Origin: Prostheceraeus crozeri
Taxonomy: Eukaryota; Platyhelminthes; Polycladida; Euryleptidae
DNA: 64,000 nucleotides
Reading direction: 5' to 3'
Assembly (NCBI GenBank): GCA_907163375.1
Contig: CAJQUW010000506.1
Span: 124,001-188,000, forward strand
Made by a program: the position numbers and the translations under genes. The notes under the pieces are model-generated. The model worked only from the letters and a program-made list of their open reading frames with translations. It made no database searches and was not told the origin of the DNA. Numbering within the stretch: the first letter of the stretch is position 1; every line of letters begins with the position of its first letter. Positions 35,501 through 44,281 of the stretch are shown here, in pieces.

Positions 35501-35878
35501 TAAAGCGCCATGGCCTCAGAGTTACTGTAAAAAATTGTGCATTTCCGGAACGCACTAAAACGAGGCTTTGCCATCCTGAATTGCTACATGACTTTTTTGC
35601 TGATAATGGCACATTTTACAATTCCTATATCATATAGTTATTACATAAGAGGATGCAATCGTTAAGATATGCATTCAATCGTCAACACATGGATGATAGC
35701 CTGACTAAAGTAAAGGACAACATGACAACAGGTCACGTTGCGTTGTCAACATGTGAAAAAGGCCTGTACTACGAAACATTTTTCCTGCTCTACCAAAAAA
35801 GCGAAAAAAAACGAATGCCACTCGATAAAAGCGAAAATTCAGGCATATTTTCGAAAAAGCGAATGTCTGGGTGGTCTG
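32581..35878. mobile_element. Non-autonomous DNA transposon with CAGACCACCCAG ends
   Basis: The left end reads CAGACCACCCAG and then a CGATTCGAATTT stretch; the right end, inverted, reads CAGACCACCCAG then ACATTCGCTTTTTC. Both subterminal regions carry several AAAAGCGAAAAAA-type motifs (32600-32660 and 35798-35865). Flanks are TGGACG (left) and TGGACA (right), a near-duplication of 5-6 bp. The interior 3.2 kb shows no transposase and is very AT-rich. The ends resemble hAT termini, but the flanking repeat is shorter than 8 bp, so the superfamily is open. Confidence 0.7.
34139..34232. repeat. hAT-like terminal remnant with GGAGTC repeats
   Basis: On the minus strand the segment starts CAGGGATGTGGAGTCGGAGT, a common hAT-type terminus, and contains six or more GGAGTC/GACTCC units plus the palindrome CCTATCATTTGATAGG. 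It lies nested in the TIR element at 32581-35878. Only one end is evident. Confidence 0.6.
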
Positions 35879-37437
35879 TGGACATAACCCTAAACCATGA
35901 TTTTCCCGCGTGAACACAGAAGAATTCACTATTCTGAATGATTCACCTCCAACTCTCTTATGACAAAACGAAGAGGAAATATAAATGTATGGTCAATTAA
36001 GAGAGAAAAAGACAATTTCTTCCTTACTTCTCGCAAAAGGGTATTAAGAAGAAGTCCTTCACAGAGAAAACACACATAAAGCTGAGTGATGCAGGCAGCT
36101 TTCACCTGATATGCATTTAAACACGTAGTTACCCTTTTGATACAACCACAAAAAGACGTTAATTTTTAATCAGTCACTTTGTTGCACAATAGAACAATAA
36201 AAGTCTATAGAACAGAGATCATAAATTGGTTACGAAGTAAGTCACTGCAACTGGAATGGTTGGTTTGCACCTTGCATGACCAGTCCGTTGAAAAATTTGT
36301 GAATTTCGTTATCTTGTTGCTTGTACAAGATTGCAATTGCAGTTATCAGGATCACGCCTTTTCAAATTTTGTGATAATTATGTTCGCTTTCGCTTCATAC
36401 TTGCTATTTGATCGTGAAATTCATTCTTCCTGTATCTGTCATCCTTTATCACATGATTCTCGGCAAGATTCTCAAGAAACTCCATTCCCTACCTAGATGA
36501 AACCTAAATCAATAATCTATACAGGGGGTGTCGACAGAAATTCACGGGCCGAAATAAAGGACTTTAAAGGACTATTTTTTGCATCAATTCAAATAAAAAC
36601 AAACATTTTAATTGCATGAGATCATCTTAGTAAAACAAGCGTCAGATCTTATTGCCCAGAGATGATGATCTTAAAGATCAAATCTGTTACGGAAGAACTC
36701 TCTTCAATATGGGTTCGTCATCCACTCCTCTGGGCATGCAGTTCTTCTGCCATAACTTTAAGTCTGTTCTTTTTTTTAATTTCCGATATCGCTTTTTTTT
36801 AATTCCCGATTCTTCTTGGAATGGCCGATGTCTAGGAATGTTCTGACCCTGACAGCTGTCTGTCACAATCTTATGTCTCATATCTTGCTTTCACAAATTA
36901 TAGATCAAGGTAAGAAAAGGAACGGAAATTCGGAAAATCAGGAAATTTCTAATTTCAAGCCTTGGTTGGAACCAACTCTGTCACGATAACATTGTTTAAG
37001 CCACTACATGAATGTTGAAATTACGTCAAAATTGCTGACACTTCTGTTAACAGAAATTTCGAGCTCTTCTAAAATATTAATCTATATTCTTCTGCTGGTA
37101 AAATCAGGAGATAGTAGCATCTAAGAAAATATATGCAAAGGACCGCTGAACTATGAAACAATTTGACTTTGATCGAAATGTTGATATTCCCCAGTTTGCA
37201 TGTTCTTAGGTATGCTTGGCTTCCCATGATTTTCGAAGCATTCCGTCATCTGAACTTATTAAGCGCACTTTGATTTCTTAAGAAAACAACTTATTCTTGT
37301 CACATCAAAATGTTCGTATTTATGCTTTCGATACAGCTTCTATCCATCATTTCTGTCAATGAGAAAGAGCTTTTCTACTAGAAAGATTTATACAATCAAA
37401 TAGTGTCGCATAAGATATTAAAAGCATGAATACTTAC
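35879..37437. other. AAGAB intron, no feature seen
   Basis: Intronic AT-rich DNA. Near 36526 a CAGGGGGTGTCGACAG sequence resembles a hAT end, but no partner end was found. Confidence 0.4.
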
Positions 37438-37610
37438 ATTGCTTCCTGGGGTCATAAGACAAACAGATTCTACAGAAGTGACGTGATCCGGATCTATCGC
37501 ATCGATGTCGTCACATATCATTATTCGAATTTTGCAAGTGTAATATTTGGTCTCTAAACTCCATGAATAGCAGCGGCTAATGTCTGGATTCTCTGAACAC
37601 CCATTAAGTT
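37438..37610 (-). CDS. AAGAB: AAGAB (p34) upstream exon
   Basis: On the minus strand an acceptor (CTTTTTCAG), 173 coding bases and a donor (GTAAGT) frame the peptide LNGCSENPDISRCYSWSLET, KYYTCKIRIMIC and SVESVCLMTPGSN. Human AAGAB has [20 protein letters not shown] and AESVQAFVVYFD at the same place. The next exon on the strand (27048-26748) continues the alignment directly with SLSEKQFNQVCDW, and the phases agree (0/0). The encoded strand-helix elements belong to the Rab-like GTPase fold of p34. The start-codon exon should lie at higher coordinates and was not identified. Confidence 0.88.
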
Positions 37611-38350
37611 CTGAAAAAGTACAAGCAAATTCGAGTGAGTCACGGAATGATGTTTCATTTAAGCATATCATAAGAAGTTTCAATGTCTTAACTTTTATAT
37701 GAAAAAATCATTCACGAAAGCTTTTTTCCATTTGATTATGTATATGTATCAATAACTTTAACCGCTTTATATCAATTCATAAAGAATTGTCGAATGCTCT
37801 GTCTGACATCCTTATAACTAGACAACTGATAGTTTTCCATGAGTAACTCAAATTCCTTCATGACTAGGAATTTGAGATGTAAGATCTTTGCTCAAAGATA
37901 CTTCATCAGAAGTCCTTAGGACCAAAGATTTGAATGCATTGAAATCGAATCCGGTAAAAATATGGCCGGCTTGGTTTTTCTTATATACAACTGCCGACAG
38001 AAGAAAGTCATTTTTGGCGGAATTTATTATATATTAAAAAGTCGAATATTCGGTTGAATTTTAAGTCTTGAGGGTCTTAACATATTCCCAGAACAGTCTT
38101 AAATCAATTGTCATATCCCTAAAACTAACTGGGTTCCACATAATATGCATTCATATATCCATATAATATAACATAGCCTGGTCTCCGTGTCACAGTGAAG
38201 TGCTTGACCCAGCGATCTTTCGGTCAGGGAGGTCGAGCGACGAAAGCGTCATTGCAAGTCGTCAGGAAGGGCATCCGGTATAAAGATCACAACGCTCCAA
38301 TTAAAAGTCTGGCTATGTCAGCACCGTCGATGAACCCCAGTATGGGGGAG
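37611..38350. other. Upstream AAGAB intron; RTE/SINE-like tail at about 38180-38320
   Basis: Mostly unassigned. The stretch 38180-38320 includes GGAAGGGCATCCGGTATAAA, a phrase common in tails of RTE-type LINEs and the SINEs they mobilise, so a short retroposon may be present. Its ends are not defined. Confidence 0.4.
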
Positions 38351-38362
38351 TATTGACGTTAA
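38351..38362. repeat. 12-bp target duplication of the Penelope block, left copy
   Basis: TATTGACGTTAA at 38351-38362 recurs exactly at 46486-46497. The two copies border the outermost ends of the four-copy Penelope-like block. This shows one integration for the whole 8.1-kb unit. Confidence 0.9.
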
Positions 38363-38392
38363 TGACAGTGAGAAGCCGTAAGCTTTTGATAG

Positions 38393-38457
38393 GTTTATTA
38401 GCAGCAAACATGTTTCAGTAGGCAAGCTACCATCATCAGTGACAACGGTCAATAAAC
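38393..38457 (-). ncRNA. Hammerhead-ribozyme-like motif, copy A
   Basis: On the minus strand GTTTATT pairs with AATAAAC to close stem I. Between them are the catalytic boxes CTGATGA and GAAA separated by the stem II hairpin GGTAG-cttgc-CTACT, and a very short ACATGT stem III. This is the arrangement of the minimal hammerheads known in Penelope-like elements. One unpaired T follows the first box. Confidence 0.72.
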
Positions 38458-38496
38458 AAGGATGCAATATATACAGTGCGAATGAGACAAGAAAAA

Positions 38497-39255
38497 TCAA
38501 TATAGGAAAAGCGGCTGTGATTGGCTGCGGTTATTCATTAGGTACTGTGAATGAAGGAATGACTTAATGTACAATGATTCAGCAATTTTCGTGTATGGAG
38601 TGCGATTGAGAATTTTAAAATTATCTTTATTTGGGATGTGAACATGAAGAGATATTTCGGATGCTGGTCGACCTTTCACGTGTTCGTTTATCCTAGTGAA
38701 AATATGGCGACGGGTTTCACCGACGTAGCATTGACTGCAATGCTCACAAGTATACTTATACACTACGGAAGATAACTCATTGAAAGGAATTTTATCTTTA
38801 TTGCTTATCATGTTTTGTGTTTTGTATGTGTTCAAGGCAATTCTTAAAATACTATTTTCTAAAGCACTATTTATGTGGCGAATATTACGTTTTATTCGAG
38901 AAAGAAGAGTTGAAACATAGGGGAGCTTCCAAAATATTTCAGTTTTTTCGCTAGATTCTATTTTAGTCATAGGATTATCACAACGCTCAAAGACTTTATT
39001 TATTCTATCCGGATGATATCCGTTTTGAATAAAAAGATTCCTAACTTTGTTTTTGTTATAATCGCGGTCGGCAGGGAGACTGCTTAGTTTTTGAGATCTT
39101 TTGTACAAGGCTTTAATCGCGTTGTTCTTATAAGAGTCAGGACTGTAGGAGTTGCTATGAGTATACAATAAAGTATTGGTTTCTTTTGTTATCCAATTGG
39201 TTTCAAATTTGCCATTTTTTATGAAAATATTCATATCTAGAAAATTGATAGTCAT
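38497..39255 (-). CDS. Penelope copy A thumb and GIY-YIG endonuclease
   Basis: 252 codons from MTINFLDMNIF, which is the conserved NFLD segment after RT motif D, to SQPLFLY. The catalytic module YKYTCEHCSQCYVGETRRHI (about 166-185) carries the GIY-YIG-like YKY...YVG pair, the Arg of RRH and the Glu of RINEH, preceded by a C-x2-C zinc-knuckle-like CEHC as in canonical Penelope endonucleases. In this copy the frame is uninterrupted. Confidence 0.92.
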   Translation of the reverse strand: MTINFLDMNIFIKNGKFETNWITKETNTLLYTHSNSYSPDSYKNNAIKALYKRSQKLSSLPADRDYNKNKVRNLFIQNGYHPDRINKVFERCDNPMTKIESSEKTEIFWKLPYVSTLLSRIKRNIRHINSALENSILRIALNTYKTQNMISNKDKIPFNELSSVVYKYTCEHCSQCYVGETRRHIFTRINEHVKGRPASEISLHVHIPNKDNFKILNRTPYTKIAESLYIKSFLHSQYLMNNRSQSQPLFLY

Positions 39256-39733
39256 TTATGGGTTCTTCTATCGTAAATTGAAGAGATGAATTAACAGCAT
39301 TGAGCTGGTCTAAAAAAGTGAGGACTTCGGTTCGAGACCGAAAGACTGCTAAAATATCGTCGACGTACCTAATGTAAAAGTCCGGCATTTGCATTTTACT
39401 TTCTATAATATTTAAAGAGAATTCAGCCATAAGAGGTGCAAGGGAGGATCCCATACTCATTCCTTCTTTTTGAAGGTAGTTTCTACTGTTGAACAGGAAC
39501 GTCACATTAGTGCAAGCTAGTTGCAAGAGAGTACGCAAAGTATTATCATTAATAGGAAATCTATCAAAATTGACTAAGCTAATTATATGGTCGATAGTGT
39601 TATTGACTGGAATATTAGTGAAAAGTTGAACAGCATCGAAACTGACTAAGTAAGGATTTTCATACGGAAAATCGAAAGAGTTAATTTTTCTTTCAGCTGT
39701 AAAGCTATCCTTAGTTGAAAAAGACTTTGGCAA
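39203..39733 (-). CDS. Penelope copy A RT, C-terminal part
   Basis: Starting at the first available Met, 176 codons with SFDAVQLFTNIPV (motif A), MSMGSSLAPLMAEF (motif B) and YIRYVDDILAVF (motif C), ending in FHKKWQI. Upstream the same frame continues to the copy A border. It overlaps the endonuclease frame by about 50 bp in another frame. Confidence 0.9.
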   Translation of the reverse strand: MPKSFSTKDSFTAERKINSFDFPYENPYLVSFDAVQLFTNIPVNNTIDHIISLVNFDRFPINDNTLRTLLQLACTNVTFLFNSRNYLQKEGMSMGSSLAPLMAEFSLNIIESKMQMPDFYIRYVDDILAVFRSRTEVLTFLDQLNAVNSSLQFTIEEPINDYQFSRYEYFHKKWQI

Positions 39734-39745
39734 AAATGGTTTTAG

Positions 39746-41260
39746 GTGAGCAAGAAGCCAGTCGCAAATGTTTTTGCAGAAGGAGTCAGGAGTCAGGATT
39801 GCCTAGATTTGAAAGTTATTCCAAATTCCTTGAAATGCCGGCTGCCGAGATCGATCAAACAACATCAACATCTTCTAAAGAAAGGGCAATTCAAAACCCT
39901 CCACAAAGTCCACAATGAGAATATGGCAAAAGTCGAATCAACCAACGAAGCACTCAGAACCTTCGAAAGTACCTGCCAACCAGATGTCCTTCCTATCATC
40001 CAAGTCCTAAGTCAATCTTCCAATGTCAAAACAATCGATCGAATCAAACTACAACACTCAAAGAAGTTAGAGAATCTACAATTCCACTCTCAAGCTGAAG
40101 CTGATCCCGAACCTTCCACAAAACTGAGGATCGTCAGCCTGTCCAAAAGAGTCCTGACCGATCAGGAGAAGGAGGTGCTGACATATGGTCTTGGAATGTG
40201 TTGGCCCTGCAAACCGAACGAGATGAAGCTCAAGATAGAAGGTGAAGCAATTTTCAAGCGTATCAAGTCGACAATCAGACTCATATTGAAGAAGAAGCAA
40301 AGTATCCCAAGGAAAATCATACAAATGATGAAGACTCTCAAGGCCATCTGCAAAGAAAAGGACCTCTACATCACAAAACCGGACAAAGGCAATTGCGTGG
40401 TCCTCATGGACAAAGACCAGTACATTAAGAAGATGGAGAAACTGCTCCAGTCACCTAAATTTTCCCAAATTCCAACCAATAAGAAGAATGTTTTCATTTC
40501 AAAGGAAACTCAAGTCAACAACAAGCTACTCCAACTCAAGAACAATAGGCAACTCACCGATTCTCAATACAAGCTGCTGCGAAATACCGGTTGCCAGCCA
40601 AGCAGACTCTACCGTCTTCCTAAACTGCACAAGAACGTCAATGATCCTCCAATGAGACCGATCCTGACAATGACTGACTCCTTCTGCAAAAACATTTGCG
40701 ACTGGCTTCTTGCTCACCTAAAACCATTTTTGCCAAAGTCTTTTTCAACTAAGGATAGCTTTACAGCTCAAAGAAAAATTAACTCTTTCGATTTTCCGTA
40801 TGAAAATCCTTACTTAGTCAGTTTCGATGCTGTTCAACTTTTCACTAATATTCCAGTCAATGACACTATCGACCATATAATTAGCTTAGTCAATTTTGAT
40901 AGATTTCCTATTAATGATAATACTTTGCGTACTCTCTTGCAACTAGCTTGCACTAATGTGCCGTTCCTGTTCAACAGTAGAAACTACCTTCAAAAAGAAG
41001 GAATGAGTATGGGATCCTCCCTTGCACCTCTTATGGCTGAATTCTCTTTAAATATTATAGAAAGTAAAATGCAAATGCCGGACTTTTACATTAGGTACGT
41101 CGACGATATTTTAGCAGTCTTTCGGTCTCGAACCGAAGTCCTCACTTTTTTAGACCAGCTCAATGCTGTTAATTCATCTCTTCAATTTACGATAGAAGAA
41201 CCCATAAATGACTATCAATTTTCTAGATATGAATATTTTCATAAAAAATGGCAAATTTGA
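39746..41260 (+). CDS. Penelope copy B reverse transcriptase
   Basis: 504 codons, the longest RT frame of the block. The first 17 or so residues come from the A-derived junction sequence read backwards, so the native N-terminus is absent. Blocks in order: LYITKPDKGNCVVLMDK (the DKG motif characteristic of Penelope RTs), SRLYRLPKLHK, MRPILTMTD, SFDAVQLFTNIPV (A), MSMGSSLAPLMAEF (B), YVDDILAVF (C). The relationship of this RT family is closest to telomerase. All catalytic Asp residues are visible. Confidence 0.92.
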   Translation: MSKKPVANVFAEGVRSQDCLDLKVIPNSLKCRLPRSIKQHQHLLKKGQFKTLHKVHNENMAKVESTNEALRTFESTCQPDVLPIIQVLSQSSNVKTIDRIKLQHSKKLENLQFHSQAEADPEPSTKLRIVSLSKRVLTDQEKEVLTYGLGMCWPCKPNEMKLKIEGEAIFKRIKSTIRLILKKKQSIPRKIIQMMKTLKAICKEKDLYITKPDKGNCVVLMDKDQYIKKMEKLLQSPKFSQIPTNKKNVFISKETQVNNKLLQLKNNRQLTDSQYKLLRNTGCQPSRLYRLPKLHKNVNDPPMRPILTMTDSFCKNICDWLLAHLKPFLPKSFSTKDSFTAQRKINSFDFPYENPYLVSFDAVQLFTNIPVNDTIDHIISLVNFDRFPINDNTLRTLLQLACTNVPFLFNSRNYLQKEGMSMGSSLAPLMAEFSLNIIESKMQMPDFYIRYVDDILAVFRSRTEVLTFLDQLNAVNSSLQFTIEEPINDYQFSRYEYFHKKWQI

Positions 41261-41570
41261 AACCAATTGGATAACAAAAGAAACCAATACTTTATTGTAT
41301 ACTCATAGCAACTCCTACAGTCCTGACTCTTATAAGAACAACGCGATTAAAGCCTTGTACAAAAGATCTCAAAAACTAAGCAGTCTCCCTGCCGACCGCG
41401 ATTATAACAAAAACAAAGTTAGGAATCTTTTTATTCAAAACGGATATCATCCGGATAGAATAAATAAAGTCTTTGAGCGTTGTGATAATCCTATGACTAA
41501 AATAGAATCTAGCGAAAAACTGAAATATTTTGGAAGCTCCCCTATGTTTCAACTCTTCTTTCTCGAATAA
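41208..41570 (+). CDS. Penelope copy B thumb and linker
   Basis: 120 codons from MTINFLDMNIF through the SYKNNAIKALYKRSQKLSS linker, in a frame offset from the RT and overlapping its end by about 53 bp. It closes before the endonuclease, which continues in another frame at 41627-41965. Copy C has the same layout; A and D do not. Confidence 0.85.
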   Translation: MTINFLDMNIFIKNGKFETNWITKETNTLLYTHSNSYSPDSYKNNAIKALYKRSQKLSSLPADRDYNKNKVRNLFIQNGYHPDRINKVFERCDNPMTKIESSEKLKYFGSSPMFQLFFLE

Positions 41571-41626
41571 AACGTAATATTCGCCACATAAATAGTGCTT
41601 TAGAAAATAGTATTTTAAGAATTGCC

Positions 41627-41965
41627 TTGAACACATACAAAACACAAAACATGATAAGCAATAAAGATAAAATTCCTTTCAATGAGTTATCTTCCGTAGT
41701 GTATAAGTATACTTGTGAGCATTGCAGTCAATGCTACGTCGGTGAAACCCGTCGCCATATTTTCACTAGGATAAACGAACACGTGAAAGGTCGACCAGCA
41801 TCCGAAATATCTCTTCATGTTCACATCCCAAATAAAGATAATTTTAAAATTCTCATTCGCACTCCATACACGAAAATTGCTGAATCATTGTACATTAAGT
41901 CATTCCTTCATTCACAGTACCTAATGAATAACCGCAGCCAATCACAGCCGCTTTTCCTATATTGA
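41627..41965 (+). CDS. Penelope copy B GIY-YIG endonuclease
   Basis: 112 codons with YKYTCEHCSQCYVGETRRHI, RINEHVKGRP and the C-terminal SLYIKSFLHSQYLMNNRSQS. The residues of the GIY-YIG active site are present. Separated from its thumb region by a frame change shared with copy C. Confidence 0.9.
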   Translation: MNTYKTQNMISNKDKIPFNELSSVVYKYTCEHCSQCYVGETRRHIFTRINEHVKGRPASEISLHVHIPNKDNFKILIRTPYTKIAESLYIKSFLHSQYLMNNRSQSQPLFLY

Positions 41966-42004
41966 TTTTTCTTATCTCATTCGCACTGTATATATTGCAT
42001 CCTT

Positions 42005-42069
42005 GTTTATTGACCGTTGTCACTGATGATGGTAGCTTGCCTACTGAAACATGTTTGCTGCTAATAAAC
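42005..42069 (+). ncRNA. Hammerhead-ribozyme-like motif, copy B
   Basis: GTTTATT (42005-42011) pairs with AATAAAC (42063-42069). CTGATGA is at 42023-42029 and GAAA at 42046-42049, with stem II GGTAG/CTACT between. ACATGT forms the minimal stem III. The ATG at 42051 in this stem is also the first codon of the copy C reverse transcriptase frame. Confidence 0.75.
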
Positions 42070-43472
42070 CTATCAAAAGCTTACGGCTTCTCACTGTCAA
42101 TACTGTCTTGCTGCTACTGCCGATCGAATATCAGACAACTGCCCGTCAACACAAGAAGCTTTATCTCAAATCTGAAAAGGCAATTCTGCACCAGAAATTT
42201 ACAAAGGATTGCCTAGATTTGAAAGTTATTCCAAATTTCTTGAAATGCCGGCTGCCGAGATCGATCAAACAACATCAACATCTTCTAAAGAAAGGGCAAT
42301 TCAAAACCCTCCACAAAGTCTACAATGAGAATATGGCAAAAGTCGAATCAACCAACAAAGCACTCAGAACCTTCGAAAGTACCTGCCAACCAGATGTCCT
42401 TCCTATCATCCAAGTCCTAAGTCAATCTTCCAATGTCAAAACAATCGATCGAATCAAACTACAACACTCAAAGAAGTTAGAGAATCTACAATTCCACTCT
42501 CAAGCTGAAGCTGATCCCGAACCTTCCACAAAACTGAGGATCGTCAGCCTGTCCAAAAGAGTCCTGACCGATCAGGAGAAGGAGGCGCTGACATATGGTC
42601 TTGGAATGTGTTGGCCCTGCAAACCGAACGAGATGAAGCTCAAGATAGAAGGTGAAGCAATTTTCAAGCGTATCAAGTCGACAATCAGACTCATATTGAA
42701 GAAGAAGCAAAGTATCCCAAGGAAAATCATACAAATGATGAAGACTCTCAAGGCCATCTGCAAAGAAAAGGACCTCTACATCACAAAACCGGACAAAGGC
42801 AATTGCGTGGTCCTCATGGACAAAGACCAGTACATTAAGAAGATGGAGAAACTGCTCCAGTCACCTAAATTTTCCCAAATTCCAACCAATAAGAAGAATG
42901 TTTTCATTTCAAAGGAAACTCAAGTCAACAACAAGCTACTCCAACTCAAGAACAATAGGCAACTCACCGATTCTCAATACAAGCTGCTGCAAAATACCGG
43001 TTGCCAGCCAAGCAGACTCTACCGTCTTCCTAAACTGCACAAGAACGTCAATGATCCTCCAATGAGACCGATCCTGTCAATGACTGACTCCTTCTGCAAA
43101 AACATTTGCGACTGGCTTCTTGCTCACCTAAAACCATTTTTGCCAAAGTCTTTTTCAACTAAGGATAGCTTTACAGCTGAAAGAAAAATTAACTCTTTCG
43201 ATTTTCCGTATGAAAATCCTTACTTAGTCAGTTTCGATGCTGTTCAACTTTTCACTAATATTCCAGTCAATGACACTATCGACCATATAATTAGCTTTTA
43301 CATTAGGTACGTCGACGATATTTTAGCAGTCTTTCGGTCTCGAACCGAAGTCCTCACTTTTTTAGACCAGCTCAATGCTGTTAATTCATCTCTTCAATTT
43401 ACGATAGAAGAACCCATAAATGACTATCAATTTTCTAGATATGAATATTTTCATAAAAAATGGCAAATTTGA
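42051..43472 (+). CDS. Penelope copy C reverse transcriptase, palm-deleted
   Basis: 473 codons, opening with MFAANKPIKSLRLL inside the hammerhead of copy B and crossing the B/C junction. DKGN is at about 248-251, LYRLPKLHK at 323-331, motif A SFDAVQLFTNIPV at 394-406 and YVDD soon after. The 66 residues from LVNFDRF to KMQMPD that carry motif B in copy B are missing, so polymerase activity is not expected despite the intact frame. Confidence 0.9.
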   Translation: MFAANKPIKSLRLLTVNTVLLLLPIEYQTTARQHKKLYLKSEKAILHQKFTKDCLDLKVIPNFLKCRLPRSIKQHQHLLKKGQFKTLHKVYNENMAKVESTNKALRTFESTCQPDVLPIIQVLSQSSNVKTIDRIKLQHSKKLENLQFHSQAEADPEPSTKLRIVSLSKRVLTDQEKEALTYGLGMCWPCKPNEMKLKIEGEAIFKRIKSTIRLILKKKQSIPRKIIQMMKTLKAICKEKDLYITKPDKGNCVVLMDKDQYIKKMEKLLQSPKFSQIPTNKKNVFISKETQVNNKLLQLKNNRQLTDSQYKLLQNTGCQPSRLYRLPKLHKNVNDPPMRPILSMTDSFCKNICDWLLAHLKPFLPKSFSTKDSFTAERKINSFDFPYENPYLVSFDAVQLFTNIPVNDTIDHIISFYIRYVDDILAVFRSRTEVLTFLDQLNAVNSSLQFTIEEPINDYQFSRYEYFHKKWQI

Positions 43473-43782
43473 AACCAATTGGATAACAAAAGAAACCAAT
43501 ACTTTATTGTATACTCATAGCAACTCCTACAGTCCTGACTCTTATAAGAACAACGCGATTAAAGCCTTGTACAAAAGATCTCAAAAACTAAGCAGTCTCC
43601 CTGCCGACCGCGATTATAACAAAAACAAAGTTAGGAATCTTTTTATTCAAAACGGATATCATCCGGATAGAATAAATAAAGTCTTTGAGCGTTGTGATAA
43701 TCCTATGACTAAAATAGAATCTAGCGAAAAACTGAAATATTTTGGAAGCTCCCCTATGTTTCAACTCTTCTTTCTCGAATAA
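43420..43782 (+). CDS. Penelope copy C thumb and linker
   Basis: Same 120-codon frame as in copy B, overlapping the RT end. It closes at the same relative place. Confidence 0.82.
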   Translation: MTINFLDMNIFIKNGKFETNWITKETNTLLYTHSNSYSPDSYKNNAIKALYKRSQKLSSLPADRDYNKNKVRNLFIQNGYHPDRINKVFERCDNPMTKIESSEKLKYFGSSPMFQLFFLE

Positions 43783-43838
43783 AACGTAATATTCGCCACA
43801 TAAATAGTGCTTTAGAAAATAGTATTTTAAGAATTGCC

Positions 43839-44177
43839 TTGAACACATACAAAACACAAAACATGATAAGCAATAAAGATAAAATTCCTTTCAATGAGTT
43901 ATCTTCCGTAGTGTATAAGTATACTTGTGAGCATTGCAGTCAATGCTACGTCGGTGAAACCCGTCGCCATATTTTCACTAGGATAAACGAACACGTGAAA
44001 GGTCGACCAGCATCCGAAATATCTCTTCATGTTCACATCCCAAATAAAGATAATTTTAAAATTCTCATTCGCACTCCATACACGAAAATTGCTGAATCAT
44101 TGTACATTAAGTCATTCCTTCATTCACAGTACCTAATGAATAACCGCAGCCAATCACAGCCGCTTTTCCTATATTGA
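43839..44177 (+). CDS. Penelope copy C GIY-YIG endonuclease
   Basis: 112 codons, identical in motifs to copy B (CEHCSQCYVGETRRH, RINEH). Confidence 0.88.
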   Translation: MNTYKTQNMISNKDKIPFNELSSVVYKYTCEHCSQCYVGETRRHIFTRINEHVKGRPASEISLHVHIPNKDNFKILIRTPYTKIAESLYIKSFLHSQYLMNNRSQSQPLFLY

Positions 44178-44216
44178 TTTTTCTTGTCTCATTCGCACTG
44201 TATATATTGCATCCTT

Positions 44217-44281
44217 GTTTACTGACCGTTGTCACTGACGATGGTAGCTTGCCTACTGAAACATGTTTGCTGCTAATAAAC
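44217..44281 (+). ncRNA. Hammerhead-ribozyme-like motif, copy C
   Basis: Same layout as copy B, but the first box reads CTGACGA. Position 7 of the hammerhead core is variable (CUGANGA), so the change should be tolerated. Stem I has one weakened pair (GTTTACT). The ATG at 44263 starts the copy D RT frame. Confidence 0.7.

Larger units (their letters stand above)
38363..39788 (-). mobile_element. Penelope copy A (inverted, partial)
   Basis: A minus-strand copy running from the RT middle (CTGACTCCTTCTGC) to the element 3' end (CTTCTCACTGTCA). It is joined to copy B at 39789-39795 by a 7-bp direct repeat (GAGTCAG twice). It retains the part of the RT that C and D lack and an uninterrupted endonuclease frame. 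Confidence 0.92.
39796..42099 (+). mobile_element. Penelope copy B
   Basis: 2304 bp. It begins at GGATTGCC, 106 bp inside the start of the C unit, so it is 5' truncated at the A/B junction. Unlike C and D it retains the RT motif B region. Its endonuclease frame is divided in two (41208-41570 and 41627-41965), as in C. It ends at CTTCTCACTGTCA, where copy C begins. Confidence 0.92.

Noticed and set aside
36526-36545. A hAT end (CAGGGGGTGTCGACAG)
   Set aside because: No partner end and no duplication within reach.
40076-40353. Minus-strand frames within the Penelope RT (and the same in C and D)
   Set aside because: Shadows of the RT coding sequence; they recur only because the copies are identical.
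41230-41260. Programmed frameshift at the AAAAAA run near the RT end
   Set aside because: The run lies after the conserved NFLD segment would already have been misread, so a shift there would not join the two domains.
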